Positions 1 through 8,255 of a stretch of DNA of 50,003 bases are shown here, in pieces. The notes beneath the pieces were generated by a model, which worked only from the letters and a program-made list of their open reading frames with translations, made no database searches and had not been told where the DNA came from. The position numbers and the translations under genes are program-made. Location of the stretch: positions 1-50,003 of the forward strand of contig JAFGIJ010000030.1 of assembly GCA_016929655.1 (NCBI GenBank). Direction: 5' to 3'. Each line of letters starts with the position of its first letter. Position 1 is the first letter of the stretch. The DNA is from Clostridia bacterium (GTDB taxonomy: Bacteria > Bacillota > Clostridia > DUPQ01).

Positions 1-630
1 ATAAGCTGTCATGGTTCTGCTCCGGAACGTGGCGACAATGCCATCTACAAAATGGCTCCAATTATTTCAGAGCTCAAGGAACTCCACGAGGTCCTGATGG
101 ACAATGCTTTTCTTGGAAAAGGCAGCCTCACGGTTTCTGAGATTTTCTTCAGTTCACCATCAAGGTGCGCAGTTGCAGATGGCTGTTCAATCTCCATTGA
201 CAGAAGGCTAACCGACGGTGAAACATGGGAATATGCCCTAGAGCAGATAAGGAATCTTGAGTCTGTTAAAAAGGCCGGAGCTATCGTTGAAATGTATGAT
301 TATGACAGACCGGCATATACCGGACTTGTGTATCCGACGAAGAGCTATTTCCCGACGTGGGTTTTGGAAGAAGGGCATCCGGCTTGTCAGACCTTGGTTG
401 AGGCATACAGGAATCTTTTTGATAAAGAGCCATTGGTGGACAAATGGACGTTTTCAACCAATGCAGTATCCATAATGGGCCGTTTCGGGATTCCATGTGT
501 TGGATTCGGTCCGGGACATGAAGACCAGGCCCATGCACCAAATGAAAGAACCTGGAAGGATGAACTGGTAAAGGCTGCAGCAATGTATGCGGCCATACCA
601 TCTGTATATACAAAAAAATACGCAAAATGA
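1..630 (+). CDS. ygeY: YgeY-type M20 family metallohydrolase (3' part only)
   Basis: This gene is cut by the left edge. The frame is open from base 1, 17 codons before the tracked ATG at 52, and reads [18 protein letters not shown], so the ATG at 52 is internal. The visible 209 residues cover the end of the M20 dimerisation domain and the C-terminal part of the catalytic domain, with motifs such as [15 protein letters not shown] and the metal-site-like histidine in DQAHAPNE. These match YgeY, the peptidase-like hydrolase linked to selenium/purine-type catabolism in enterobacteria and clostridia; the true substrate is not established. The next two genes are a YgeW-type carbamoyltransferase and carbamate kinase, the same partners as in the E. 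coli ygeW-ygeX-ygeY-yqeA region. Together they suggest breakdown of a ureido or carbamoyl compound. A generic M20 deacylase is the alternative. Confidence 0.85.
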   Translation: MSCHGSAPERGDNAIYKMAPIISELKELHEVLMDNAFLGKGSLTVSEIFFSSPSRCAVADGCSISIDRRLTDGETWEYALEQIRNLESVKKAGAIVEMYDYDRPAYTGLVYPTKSYFPTWVLEEGHPACQTLVEAYRNLFDKEPLVDKWTFSTNAVSIMGRFGIPCVGFGPGHEDQAHAPNERTWKDELVKAAAMYAAIPSVYTKKYAK

Positions 631-643
631 AGGGGTAGATAAT

Positions 644-1627
644 ATGAAAACTGAATTCAAGGGAAAACACTTTATAACACTGCAGGAGTGGAACAAGGAA
701 GAACTGGACACGCTTCTTGACGTATCTTTTGATCTGAAGAGAAAATACGCCATGGGGATTGATACTCCGTATCTCCTTAGAAAGACTATGTTCCTTATGT
801 TCTTTGAGCAGTCCACAAGGACAAGGAATTCCATGGAGGCAGGTATTGCACAGCTCGGAGGTCATGCCAACTTCCTTGATACAAGCACCATGCAGATATC
901 CCATGGGGAATCTGCAAAGGATACGGCAATAATACTTTCCAGATATGGTCATGCAATAGCATGCCGGAATTGCTTCTGGGAATCAGGAAACAAGTACCTG
1001 AGAGGAATGGCTGAGCATGCAACTGTTCCTATAATGAGTCTGCAGTGTGATCTTTACCATCCCATGCAGGGAATTGCAGACCTTATGACCATAAAGGAAA
1101 AGACTGAAACGACGAGGAACCTGAAAGTTTCTATTATATGGGCATATGCCACAAGCCATAAAAAGCCAATATCGGTTCCATTGACACAGGCTTTGCTTTT
1201 CCCGAGATATGGAATGGATGTTACACTTGCATATCCTGAAGGATATGATCTTCCGGATTGGGCAATTGCACAGGCAAAGGAAAATGCCGAGAAGAACAAT
1301 GGTAAATTCAGGATAACCCACAACATGGAAGAGGCATACAAGGATGCGGATGTTGTAATTCCCAAGAACTGGGGAAGCTGGGTCAACAACCAGAGCACTG
1401 CTGTAGTCGATGACCTTCTTGAGTCCTACAGGGGATGGAAATGTACTGAGGAAATGATGGACCTGGCAAGCCGTGATGTAATGTACATGCATGCACTTCC
1501 GGCTGACAGGGGGAATGAAGTTGTTGATTCCGTAATTGACGGACCGCATTCCATAGTTTATGACGAAGCAGAGAACAGACTGCATACGGCAAAAGCAGTA
1601 ATGGCCCTTACAATGGGTGGCAAATAG
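644..1627 (+). CDS. ygeW: YgeW-type carbamoyltransferase (ATCase/OTCase superfamily)
   Basis: The protein has 327 residues and carries the carbamoyl-phosphate loop STRTRNS, the HPMQG motif and the C-terminal HALPAD motif of aspartate/ornithine carbamoyltransferases. The stretch WAYATSHKKPISVP and the later GWKCTEEMM resemble E. coli YgeW, a carbamoyltransferase of unknown physiological substrate, more than ornithine transcarbamylase. The tracked start at 587 would overlap the previous gene; the ATG at 644 follows an AGGGG sequence at a normal distance and gives MKTEFKGKHF, so it is preferred. The gene is shorter than E. coli YgeW (about 396 residues), mainly in the last third. It lies 13 bases after ygeY and 8 bases before carbamate kinase. 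A catabolic role, releasing carbamoyl phosphate for ATP synthesis, is inferred from this coupling. Confidence 0.85.
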   Translation: MKTEFKGKHFITLQEWNKEELDTLLDVSFDLKRKYAMGIDTPYLLRKTMFLMFFEQSTRTRNSMEAGIAQLGGHANFLDTSTMQISHGESAKDTAIILSRYGHAIACRNCFWESGNKYLRGMAEHATVPIMSLQCDLYHPMQGIADLMTIKEKTETTRNLKVSIIWAYATSHKKPISVPLTQALLFPRYGMDVTLAYPEGYDLPDWAIAQAKENAEKNNGKFRITHNMEEAYKDADVVIPKNWGSWVNNQSTAVVDDLLESYRGWKCTEEMMDLASRDVMYMHALPADRGNEVVDSVIDGPHSIVYDEAENRLHTAKAVMALTMGGK

Positions 1628-1635
1628 GAGGCATT

Positions 1636-2583
1636 ATGTCAAAACTTGCCGTCATAGCAATAGGCGGGAATTCCCTCATCAAGGATAAGGAGCACCTTAA
1701 TGTCGAAGACCAGTATGAGGCAATATGTGAGACAGTCCGTTACATCGTGGACCTGATTGAAGAGGGCTATGAGGTTGTTGTAACCCATGGAAACGGTCCT
1801 CAGGTAGGATTCATTATGAGGCGTTCTGAGATAGCCGAAGAAGTCGAACACATGCATCCGGTCCCGTTGGTGAGCTGCGATGCAGATACCCAGGGAGCAC
1901 TTGGCTACCAGATACAGCAGGCCCTTCACAATGAGTTTGCCAGAAGGAACATATCCAAAAATGCAGTAACCATAGTTACTCAGGTGGAAGTTGATTCCAA
2001 TGACCCTGCCTTTTTGCATCCCACAAAACCAATAGGATCTTTTTATGGGCCTGAGCAGATAGATAGAATACGGAATAATCATCCCGATTGGGTGGTTGTG
2101 GAGGACTCCAACAGAGGATACAGACGTGTTGTTCCATCCCCTATGCCTAAAAGCATCGTTGAGATTGATGCCATTGAAAATCTGGTGAAAGCCGGATTCA
2201 CTGTCATTGCAGTAGGCGGCGGAGGAATCCCAGTAACAATTGATGAAAACAATTTCTTTACCGGAATAAATGCTGTAATTGACAAGGATAATGCATCCAG
2301 TATGCTTGCCAGCAGACTCGATGCAGATATTTTCATCATATCAACGGCAGTTCCCAATGTCTGCATTAACTTTGGGAAGCCCAATGAAGTTCAGTTGCGG
2401 GATATTGATTCCGTTTCACTTCGAAAACTAAAGGAAGAAGGCCACTTTGCTCCGGGCAGCATGCTTCCCAAAATAGAAGCAGCCCTTTCGTATCTTGAAA
2501 TGGGAGGCAAAAAAGCAATAATTACCTCCCCGGATAACATCCTTAAGGCAGTCCGTGGACAGGCCGGCACAATAATCACCTAA
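1636..2583 (+). CDS. arcC: Carbamate kinase
   Basis: This enzyme interconverts carbamoyl phosphate plus ADP with ATP, ammonia and bicarbonate; in fermenters it runs toward ATP. The 315-residue protein has the normal family length. It starts with the amino-acid-kinase glycine loop AIGGNSLI, followed by THGNGPQVG, the central VAVGGGGIPV loop and DKDNASSMLA, all typical of ArcC/YqeA. The ATG follows a GGAGG sequence just after the ygeW stop. It is the last gene of the visible operon and is followed directly by a strong terminator. Its pairing with YgeY and YgeW rather than arginine deiminase suggests the yqeA-like branch (purine or ureido-compound catabolism), not the arginine deiminase pathway. 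Family assignment is sure; pathway is inferred. Confidence 0.95.
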   Translation: MSKLAVIAIGGNSLIKDKEHLNVEDQYEAICETVRYIVDLIEEGYEVVVTHGNGPQVGFIMRRSEIAEEVEHMHPVPLVSCDADTQGALGYQIQQALHNEFARRNISKNAVTIVTQVEVDSNDPAFLHPTKPIGSFYGPEQIDRIRNNHPDWVVVEDSNRGYRRVVPSPMPKSIVEIDAIENLVKAGFTVIAVGGGGIPVTIDENNFFTGINAVIDKDNASSMLASRLDADIFIISTAVPNVCINFGKPNEVQLRDIDSVSLRKLKEEGHFAPGSMLPKIEAALSYLEMGGKKAIITSPDNILKAVRGQAGTIIT

Positions 2584-2601
2584 ACTAAATCCATAACCTT
2601 G

Positions 2602-2629
2602 AAGGACCCCTCACCCCGGGGTCCTTTTT
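2602..2629 (+). terminator. Rho-independent terminator after arcC
   Basis: A perfect 9-bp stem AAGGACCCC / GGGGTCCTT with a 7-base loop is followed by a T-run. It begins 18 bases after the arcC stop and closes the ygeY-ygeW-arcC operon. Confidence 0.93.
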
Positions 2630-2641
2630 AATACAAAAAAA

Positions 2642-2687
2642 AAATAATTACCCCTGTCGTAAATATTTACGACAGGGGTAATTATTT
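2642..2687. repeat. 46-bp perfect palindrome, CGTAAATATTTACG family (copy 1)
   Basis: Both halves read the same on the two strands over 46 bases, with no unpaired centre. The centre is CGTAAATATTTACG, flanked by CTGT/ACAG and CCCC/GGGG blocks and AT-rich ends (AATAATTA). The same central 14 bases occur in the palindrome at 48947-48988, and its half TATTTACG is the start of the 19-bp tandem unit at 34247. It lies between the arcC terminator and the next gene, so it is not needed as a terminator. Function is unknown; a regulator site or a small dispersed repeat are both possible. Confidence 0.85.
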
Positions 2688-2688
2688 G

Positions 2689-2817
2689 GTTTGCACAGGA
2701 TTTACCGGATTTATAACAGGTTTTTCCACAGAAATGGATAAATTAGATGTAGTTGAAATAAGTTTGCACAGGAAATACACATGTTTCCACAGACTTTTGT
2801 GGAAAACCATTTATAAT
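2689..2817 (+). promoter_or_regulatory. Putative control region of the URO-D-like gene
   Basis: A 12-base direct repeat GTTTGCACAGGA occurs at 2689-2700 and 2762-2773. An inverted repeat TTTCCACA-6-TGTGGAAA lies at 2784-2805, and a TATAAT hexamer at 2812-2817 would place the transcript start just before the ribosome binding site. TTTTCCACA also appears at 2722. The inverted repeat overlaps where the -35 box would sit, as expected for an operator, but no good -35 hexamer is visible. Function is inferred. Confidence 0.4.
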
Positions 2818-2839
2818 TGAGGCAGGAGTGCAATTTGTT

Positions 2840-3985
2840 GTGAGTAAATTAAGTCCAAGGGAAAGACTGAGAAAAGTGATAGAAGGCGGGATTCCCGACT
2901 GTGTTCCTGTTGCTCCGGACATATCGAACATGATTCCAGCAAAGCTGACAGGCAAACCCTTCTGGCAGCTGTATCTTTACAAGGATCCCACGATATATAT
3001 GGCATATATTGATGCTGCAAAGTATTTTGACATTGATTCCCTTTTGGATGGTTATGCGCCTGTTTTTATGCCTAATGAAGAAGATGATCAGTGGGAAGAG
3101 ATGATTGTTTATGAGAACGATGACAGAATTGTAACCCAGAGGTACAATCTGTTTGAATCTACAATTCATAAAAAGGTCTGGGAAGAAACAGTAAAAGTAT
3201 ATTACAGAAGTGATCCTCCGACCCACAGGGTTAATCCGGAATCAATAGGTCTTTCGAAAGTTCCGGTAAGTCCAAGGAGAATTCATGGGATTAAGAAAGA
3301 AGCCAAGGGTTCAGACTTGCTCAAACAAGTCAAACAAAAGATGGGTGAGCAAGGTTATGTAGGAGTATTCTGCGGAACATCTGCTCTTCTTGGCAATCCG
3401 GCTGATATATATGAATATTATGATAATCCTGAAAAGTATAGAATACTAAGAGATGAAAAACTACAACAATTCACAAGAAGATTTCACTGGTTTATGAGTC
3501 TAGAAGAAAAACCTGACTTCATCTGTACGGGAGCAAGCGGAACCCTTGTGTTCCAGACACCGGAAATTTTCAGGGAACTGGGATTACCGATAGTTAAGCA
3601 TATCACCAGATTATGCAAAGAGCATAATATACCATCTCATTTACATTCATGCGGCCCGGAAAAAGAGCTGGTCAGGATTTGTGCAGAAGAAACTGACCTG
3701 ACGGTTATAGACCCCCTTGAAATTCCTCCGATGGGGGACTGCAATCTTGCCGAAATCAAAAAACTGTATGGAAAGAGGTTGGTTTTAAAAGGCAATCTTC
3801 ATACTACGGACGTAATGCTCCACGGAACAACAAAGGATGTAATTGAGGCCAGCAAAAGAGCCATTGATGAAGCAGCTGAAGGCGGAGGATTCATCCTGTC
3901 CACTGGTGATCAGTGTGGCCGAGACACGCCATATGAAAATATCCACGCAATGGTGGAAACCGCCAGGACCTATGGAAGATACTGA
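2840..3985 (+). CDS. Uroporphyrinogen decarboxylase-fold protein (methyltransferase-like)
   Basis: The protein has about 381 residues and belongs to the URO-D superfamily, which includes uroporphyrinogen decarboxylase (HemE) and corrinoid-dependent methyltransferases such as MtbA/MtaA. Family signs are the opening SPRERLRKVIEG, the HLHSCGPEKEL stretch with His/Cys, the LKGNLHTTDVMLHGT segment and the C-terminal FILSTGDQCGRDTPYENI. No other haem gene is nearby and the conserved HemE N-terminal arginine motif is not evident, so a methyltransferase or decarboxylase of another substrate is more likely than HemE. The tracked GTG at 2828 touches the ribosome binding site; GTG at 2840 (MSKLSPRERLR) lies about 11 bases after GGAG and is preferred. 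It converges on the SAM hydrolase operon with only 2 bases between stops and no evident terminator. Confidence 0.75.
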   Translation: MSKLSPRERLRKVIEGGIPDCVPVAPDISNMIPAKLTGKPFWQLYLYKDPTIYMAYIDAAKYFDIDSLLDGYAPVFMPNEEDDQWEEMIVYENDDRIVTQRYNLFESTIHKKVWEETVKVYYRSDPPTHRVNPESIGLSKVPVSPRRIHGIKKEAKGSDLLKQVKQKMGEQGYVGVFCGTSALLGNPADIYEYYDNPEKYRILRDEKLQQFTRRFHWFMSLEEKPDFICTGASGTLVFQTPEIFRELGLPIVKHITRLCKEHNIPSHLHSCGPEKELVRICAEETDLTVIDPLEIPPMGDCNLAEIKKLYGKRLVLKGNLHTTDVMLHGTTKDVIEASKRAIDEAAEGGGFILSTGDQCGRDTPYENIHAMVETARTYGRY

Positions 3986-3987
3986 TC

Positions 3988-4827
3988 CTATACTTTCCTG
4001 AATTCCACGGTCCAGCTAGGATCCGTTGAAATATTGTAGGCTTTTGCGAAATTGCCCTGGTTTATTGCAATTGCCATCCTATACAACGAATTCACATATA
4101 TTATCTGTTCACTTATATAAACATCTGCAAAGGATTTTCCGAATCTGATCCTGTTGTTGTATATGGTCCTTGGACCGTTTCTGATTATAACTTCAACCTT
4201 GTCTCCGTATTGGAATCCAAGCCCAAGGAAATCCTCCCTTGAGATATTTGTCCATAGTGACCCAAACCGTACATCCAGAATGTCTATTGAACCGGTTATA
4301 CTGTCGCTTGAAATGGTGACATCACCGGTCTCGAGTTCAACGATGCCATTTGCATCCAGTTCCGGGCCCACCTCCTCAAATGTTATGATGCCAGAAGCTA
4401 GTTTTGCTCCGGTATATGCGTAGACATCCCTGCCGTGGAATGTATGTGAGTGCTCTGATTCCTTCCGCCGGTGTTTGCTTTCCTCGATTTCCCTTACTTT
4501 GGCGATGCCCACATATTTTTTCAGATGGGTCAGGGTACCATTGTCAGGAGTGACCACATACTGGTCCTTTACGGTTCTTGCCACCACACTCTTCCTTCCG
4601 CTTCCTACTCCGGGATCCACCACGGAAACGAAGACCGTTTCCCGGGGCCAGTATTCCATTGCCTGGAAAAGTCTGTAGGAGGCTTCCCATATGTTGTACG
4701 GCGGAATGTCATGGGTGAGGTTATATGCCTTAAGACTCTCATCCACTTCGAATGCAACCCCATACATGGCTGCAACAGCACCGTCAACCAAACCGAAGTC
4801 ACTCTGGAAAACAAGCAATTTCTTCAT
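3988..4827 (-). CDS. SAM hydroxide adenosyltransferase (DUF62), distal paralogue
   Basis: This family splits S-adenosylmethionine with water to adenosine and methionine. The 279-residue protein has the family's usual length and keeps the proposed catalytic triad: Asp71 and Arg78 in DPGVGSGR and His131 in FHGRD. TPDNGTLTHL and the C-terminal beta-barrel domain are also typical. It overlaps the upstream paralogue by 4 bases (ATGA), so the two are translationally coupled. The two copies share long conserved blocks (ASYRL.Q, VFVSVVDPGVG, FHGRDV.AY.GA.LASGII.FEEVGP), consistent with an old tandem duplication rather than a recent copy. It ends the ECF operon. Why two copies are kept is unknown; they may form a hetero-oligomer or have different specificity, for example chloride versus hydroxide. 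Confidence 0.88.
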   Translation of the reverse strand: MKKLLVFQSDFGLVDGAVAAMYGVAFEVDESLKAYNLTHDIPPYNIWEASYRLFQAMEYWPRETVFVSVVDPGVGSGRKSVVARTVKDQYVVTPDNGTLTHLKKYVGIAKVREIEESKHRRKESEHSHTFHGRDVYAYTGAKLASGIITFEEVGPELDANGIVELETGDVTISSDSITGSIDILDVRFGSLWTNISREDFLGLGFQYGDKVEVIIRNGPRTIYNNRIRFGKSFADVYISEQIIYVNSLYRMAIAINQGNFAKAYNISTDPSWTVEFRKV

Positions 4828-5678
4828 TTGGCAGTCTCCTTTGAAAATTCCACGGTCCAGTCGCTTCCATAACCTATGCCATATGTTTCAAGAAAACTGC
4901 CTTGGTTGACCGCAAAAGCAATGTTCATGAGCTCATTGTTATATATCATCGGCTGTCCCTTTTGGGCGAACCCAAATGATTGGTGGAAAAGGATTCTTTT
5001 ATCAAAGACAATCTGATCCTTGTTTTTTATAACTACATCAATCATGTCTCCATATTCAAATCCTGCTGACTTGAATTCCTTGAGCGGGATGTTTGTCCAG
5101 GAGTTGCCGAAGTTCGGATCAGGTATTTCAATGATTCCACTGGCTCTGTTCATTGAAATTTCGGGTTTATGTATCTCGTGCTCTATTATTTCATCAACCG
5201 GATATGAGGGACCGACTTCTTCAAAGCTGATTATCCCTGAAGCAAGCCTTGCTCCGCAGTAAGCAAATACATCACGGCCGTGGAAAATTGCTACATCCTC
5301 GGTGCCCTTTCCTTTCAATCTGTTTATACTTTCATCTATCTCCCGTATTTCATCAATACCAACAAGCTTTTTTAAATGTGTAAGCGAACCATTGTCCGGG
5401 GTAACCACATAATAACCATCACTGGTTCTTGCAACTGATGCTTTTCTGGGAGTCCCCACACCCGGATCCACAACGGACACAAAAACAGTGTCCTTCGGCC
5501 AGAACTTCATCGATTGATATAATCTATACGAGGCACTCCAAGTATCATATTGCGGAATTTCATGGGTTCCATCAAGGATTTCCAGTTCCCTGTCAACACT
5601 CTTCACAACTCCGTACATTGCACACACGGCACCTTCCTTGTATGTAAAATCTGTTTGAAAAACCATAAGTGATTTCAT
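4824..5678 (-). CDS. SAM hydroxide adenosyltransferase (DUF62), proximal paralogue
   Basis: A second DUF62 enzyme of 284 residues. The triad is present as Asp71 and Arg78 (DPGVGTPR) and His133 (FHGRD), so it should be active in SAM hydrolysis. It starts at an ATG preceded by AGGAGGACGAATT on the minus strand, 26 bases after ecfT. Its stop overlaps the start of the next paralogue. Clustering of DUF62 genes with an ECF transporter suggests that the substrate brought in by the transporter is connected to adenosine, methionine or SAM, but this is an inference. The rest of the protein follows the family pattern without insertions. Confidence 0.88.
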   Translation of the reverse strand: MKSLMVFQTDFTYKEGAVCAMYGVVKSVDRELEILDGTHEIPQYDTWSASYRLYQSMKFWPKDTVFVSVVDPGVGTPRKASVARTSDGYYVVTPDNGSLTHLKKLVGIDEIREIDESINRLKGKGTEDVAIFHGRDVFAYCGARLASGIISFEEVGPSYPVDEIIEHEIHKPEISMNRASGIIEIPDPNFGNSWTNIPLKEFKSAGFEYGDMIDVVIKNKDQIVFDKRILFHQSFGFAQKGQPMIYNNELMNIAFAVNQGSFLETYGIGYGSDWTVEFSKETAK

Positions 5679-5704
5679 AATTCGTCCTCCTGTTATAATT
5701 TACC

Positions 5705-6538
5705 CTAAATAAACGGGTTGTAGAACCTGCCTCGATTGATGAAAAATGCAACGGACAATGTTGCAGCAAGAATAACAATTGAAACAGCAAGAGCAATATA
5801 ATCACCCTTTGTCATCTTTTTTCTGCTGTACCATGTTCTCTTTTTGTGTTTGCCGAATCCTCTTAGATCCATTGCATTTGTTATGGTTTCAATTCTGTCC
5901 AGTGTTGAAAGAATCAATGGCAGTAATATTGCCAGGGCTCTCTTGAACCTATCCCACATTTTTGCTTTACGGGACATTTCAAGTCCCCTTGCCTGCTGTG
6001 CCTGGGAGATATCCCTGTAGTCCCTTTGTATGTCAGGAAAGTAGCGGAGGGTCAGTGAAAATGAAAATGCAATCTTGTAATGGACACCAACCGCATTCAA
6101 TGAAGATGCCAACTCGCTGGGATCCGTAGTAAGAAGGAATATCATTCCAAGGGGAATCACCGATGAGTATTTCATGAACTTCGTTACAATGAAAAAAACC
6201 GTTTCTGCAGTTATATCATATCTCCCGAAAAGCTTCAGCCAAATGTGTCTTGTACCATAGACTTCTGTCCCATACCCCGGGGAGAAAAGAAAAGTCAGTA
6301 TTGCATTGACTGCAAGAAAAACAACCACGTAAATCACCATCAGCTTAATCTGGCTGAATTTAATTTTTGAAATCTTAAGTATTATGAATGAAAATACCAT
6401 TACACACAGTATTACCCGCAGGTCGTATGAGTACATGACTGCACCTGTCAGAATCAAAAAGCATATAAGTTTTGTAAAACCCGACAAGTTATGTATAGGG
6501 GAATCCAATTTCTGGGCTGTGAAGAAACCTGCTCTCAT
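5705..6538 (-). CDS. ecfT: ECF transporter transmembrane component EcfT
   Basis: EcfT joins the ATPases to the substrate-binding S component in energy-coupling-factor importers. The 277-residue protein has several hydrophobic segments in the first half (LICFLILTGAVMYSY, VIYVVVFLAVNAILTFLF), a cytoplasmic region with the two coupling motifs QARG (SQAQQARGLEMSRK) and LRG (AMDLRGFGKHKKR), and a last membrane helix near the C terminus. The start overlaps the ecfA stop by 4 bases (ATGA). The gene is the third of a five-gene minus-strand operon ecfS-ecfA-ecfT-samH-samH, so this is probably a dedicated (group I) ECF transporter, with all modules in one operon. Confidence 0.9.
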   Translation of the reverse strand: MRAGFFTAQKLDSPIHNLSGFTKLICFLILTGAVMYSYDLRVILCVMVFSFIILKISKIKFSQIKLMVIYVVVFLAVNAILTFLFSPGYGTEVYGTRHIWLKLFGRYDITAETVFFIVTKFMKYSSVIPLGMIFLLTTDPSELASSLNAVGVHYKIAFSFSLTLRYFPDIQRDYRDISQAQQARGLEMSRKAKMWDRFKRALAILLPLILSTLDRIETITNAMDLRGFGKHKKRTWYSRKKMTKGDYIALAVSIVILAATLSVAFFINRGRFYNPFI

Positions 6539-8247
6539 TTTTTCTCCACCTGCCTTTCAAAATCAATGAAACGCTGAACAAATGAAGTTTCATCTTTAAT
6601 CCCAACCATCTGGGCAAGTGTGAAAAGGGATGTTTCCTTCAGGTTGGCCGCTTCAATAACTTCATTTGAAGTCAGGACAAATGAAGCAGGCTTGTCACAT
6701 ATGATTCTTCCATCGGTTATAACAACCGACCTGGGAGTGTATTCAAGCATAAGGTGCATGTCATGGGTTATCATGAGAACTGTTACACCTGATTGATTTA
6801 TTTTCCTTAGAAACTCCATTATTTCCGTATAATGCTTATAATCCTGCCCCGCAGTAGGTTCATCCAGGATAATAAGTTTGGGATCAAGTGCAAGTATAGA
6901 TGCAATGGTTACTCTTTTTTTCTGACCATAGCTCAGTGCAGATACCGGCCATTTAATAAAAGGTAACAGACCGCAGATGTCCAGTGCTTTTCTTACCCGA
7001 CGGTCTGTTTCATCTTCTGGTATATTGCGCAGTTTTAAACCCAGTGCAACCTCATCGAATATCATGGGCTGGGATAGCATCTGATTTGGGTTCTGCATGA
7101 CGTATCCGATTTTTTCAGCCCTTTCCTTTATACTTTTGCCGGCTATGTCTTCGCCCATATAAAGGATTCTTCCTTTGTTTTCTTTCTCAAAGCCGCACAT
7201 CAATTTTGCAATGGTTGATTTTCCCGCACCATTCATGCCAACCAGCGAAAGCATTTCCCCTTGTTTGATTTCAATGCTGATGTCATGCAGAACTTCAACC
7301 CCTTCATCGTAACTGAAAAATATACCATCCATTTCCAATATGTTTTCATTTGATTTCTGTTGGAAATCCGTATCAACTGATTCATACCATTTTGTAACTG
7401 CTGTTTTTGTTTTTTCATCAATTGACAAGGTTGTTATATGGCCGGGTTTAATTTCGGGTGTTACATTTATACCGGAATATTTGAGTGCAGTTACATACAA
7501 AGGTTCCCTGATTCCTGTTTTCTTCAGAATGGGTGATGAAATGAGTTCATGTGGACCCATGTCTGCAATTATACGACCTTCGTCAAGGACTATTATCCTG
7601 TCTACAGGTCTGTGAAGAACGTCCTCAAGCCTGTGTTCAATAATGATTATTGTTTTGCGGGATTCCTCATGGATGTCATGTATAATCTCTATAGCCTGTC
7701 TGCCGGTGGCGGGGTCAAGATTGGCAAGAGGTTCATCGAATAAAAGCACATCCACATCATCTATCATGACGCCTGCGAGTTCAGTTCTTTGTTTTTGTCC
7801 GCCTGATAATTCATAAGGCGAACTTGAAAGCCATCTGTCCATGTCAACCATCCTGGAAACCTTGTGTACACGTTCTTTCATTTCAGGCTGCGGTATAAGA
7901 TCATTTTCCATGGAAAATGCAATATCTTCACCAACGGTAAGTCCTACGAACTGGCCGTCAGCATCCTGGAGTACGGTTCCGATTGTTTTGGATAATGTGA
8001 AAATATCCTGGTCACGTGTTTCATTGTCTTTTATTTTCAAGCTGCCTTTAATTTCTCCTTTGTAGGCAAAGGGGATGAGGCCATTCAAACAATGGCCCAG
8101 GGTGCTTTTTCCGCTGCCACTGGGCCCTGCTATCATTATTTTTTCTCCTGGATAAATTTCCAGGTTTATATCGTGTAAAGTAGGTTCTGACTGGCTGAAG
8201 TATTGAAATGAGAACCCACTGAATGCGATAATCGGTTCTTTTTTCAT
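6535..8247 (-). CDS. ecfA: ECF transporter fused double ATPase (EcfA-EcfA')
   Basis: One 570-residue polypeptide carries two complete ABC domains. The first has Walker A GPSGSGKST (about residues 37-45), signature LSGGQKQR and Walker B VLLFDEPLANLDP. The second, starting near residue 303, has Walker A GMNGAGKST, signature LSYGQKKR and Walker B LIILDEPTAGQD. Both domains look active. Fused pairs like this energise ECF importers of the type with UPF0397/PF07155 S components. The start lies 8 bases after the ecfS stop. It works at the inner face of the membrane with EcfT and EcfS. Confidence 0.93.
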   Translation of the reverse strand: MKKEPIIAFSGFSFQYFSQSEPTLHDINLEIYPGEKIMIAGPSGSGKSTLGHCLNGLIPFAYKGEIKGSLKIKDNETRDQDIFTLSKTIGTVLQDADGQFVGLTVGEDIAFSMENDLIPQPEMKERVHKVSRMVDMDRWLSSSPYELSGGQKQRTELAGVMIDDVDVLLFDEPLANLDPATGRQAIEIIHDIHEESRKTIIIIEHRLEDVLHRPVDRIIVLDEGRIIADMGPHELISSPILKKTGIREPLYVTALKYSGINVTPEIKPGHITTLSIDEKTKTAVTKWYESVDTDFQQKSNENILEMDGIFFSYDEGVEVLHDISIEIKQGEMLSLVGMNGAGKSTIAKLMCGFEKENKGRILYMGEDIAGKSIKERAEKIGYVMQNPNQMLSQPMIFDEVALGLKLRNIPEDETDRRVRKALDICGLLPFIKWPVSALSYGQKKRVTIASILALDPKLIILDEPTAGQDYKHYTEIMEFLRKINQSGVTVLMITHDMHLMLEYTPRSVVITDGRIICDKPASFVLTSNEVIEAANLKETSLFTLAQMVGIKDETSFVQRFIDFERQVEKK

Positions 8248-8255
8248 TTATTTTT

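Noticed and set aside
281-952. Long minus-strand ORF opposite ygeY/ygeW (and similar ones such as 983-1585, 27723-28280, 37974-38699, 43985-44758, 49068-49598)
   Set aside because: They lie opposite strongly recognised genes, have no family motifs and no good ribosome binding sites. Shadows.
2722-2806. DnaA-box-like TTTTCCACA sites (also at 10124-10132) as a replication origin
   Set aside because: Only isolated matches, no dnaA/dnaN/parAB genes and no box cluster. More likely parts of local regulatory repeats.
2840-3985. HemE (true uroporphyrinogen decarboxylase)
   Set aside because: No haem-pathway neighbours and the usual HemE N-terminal arginine motif is not seen; a methyltransferase-like member is more likely.
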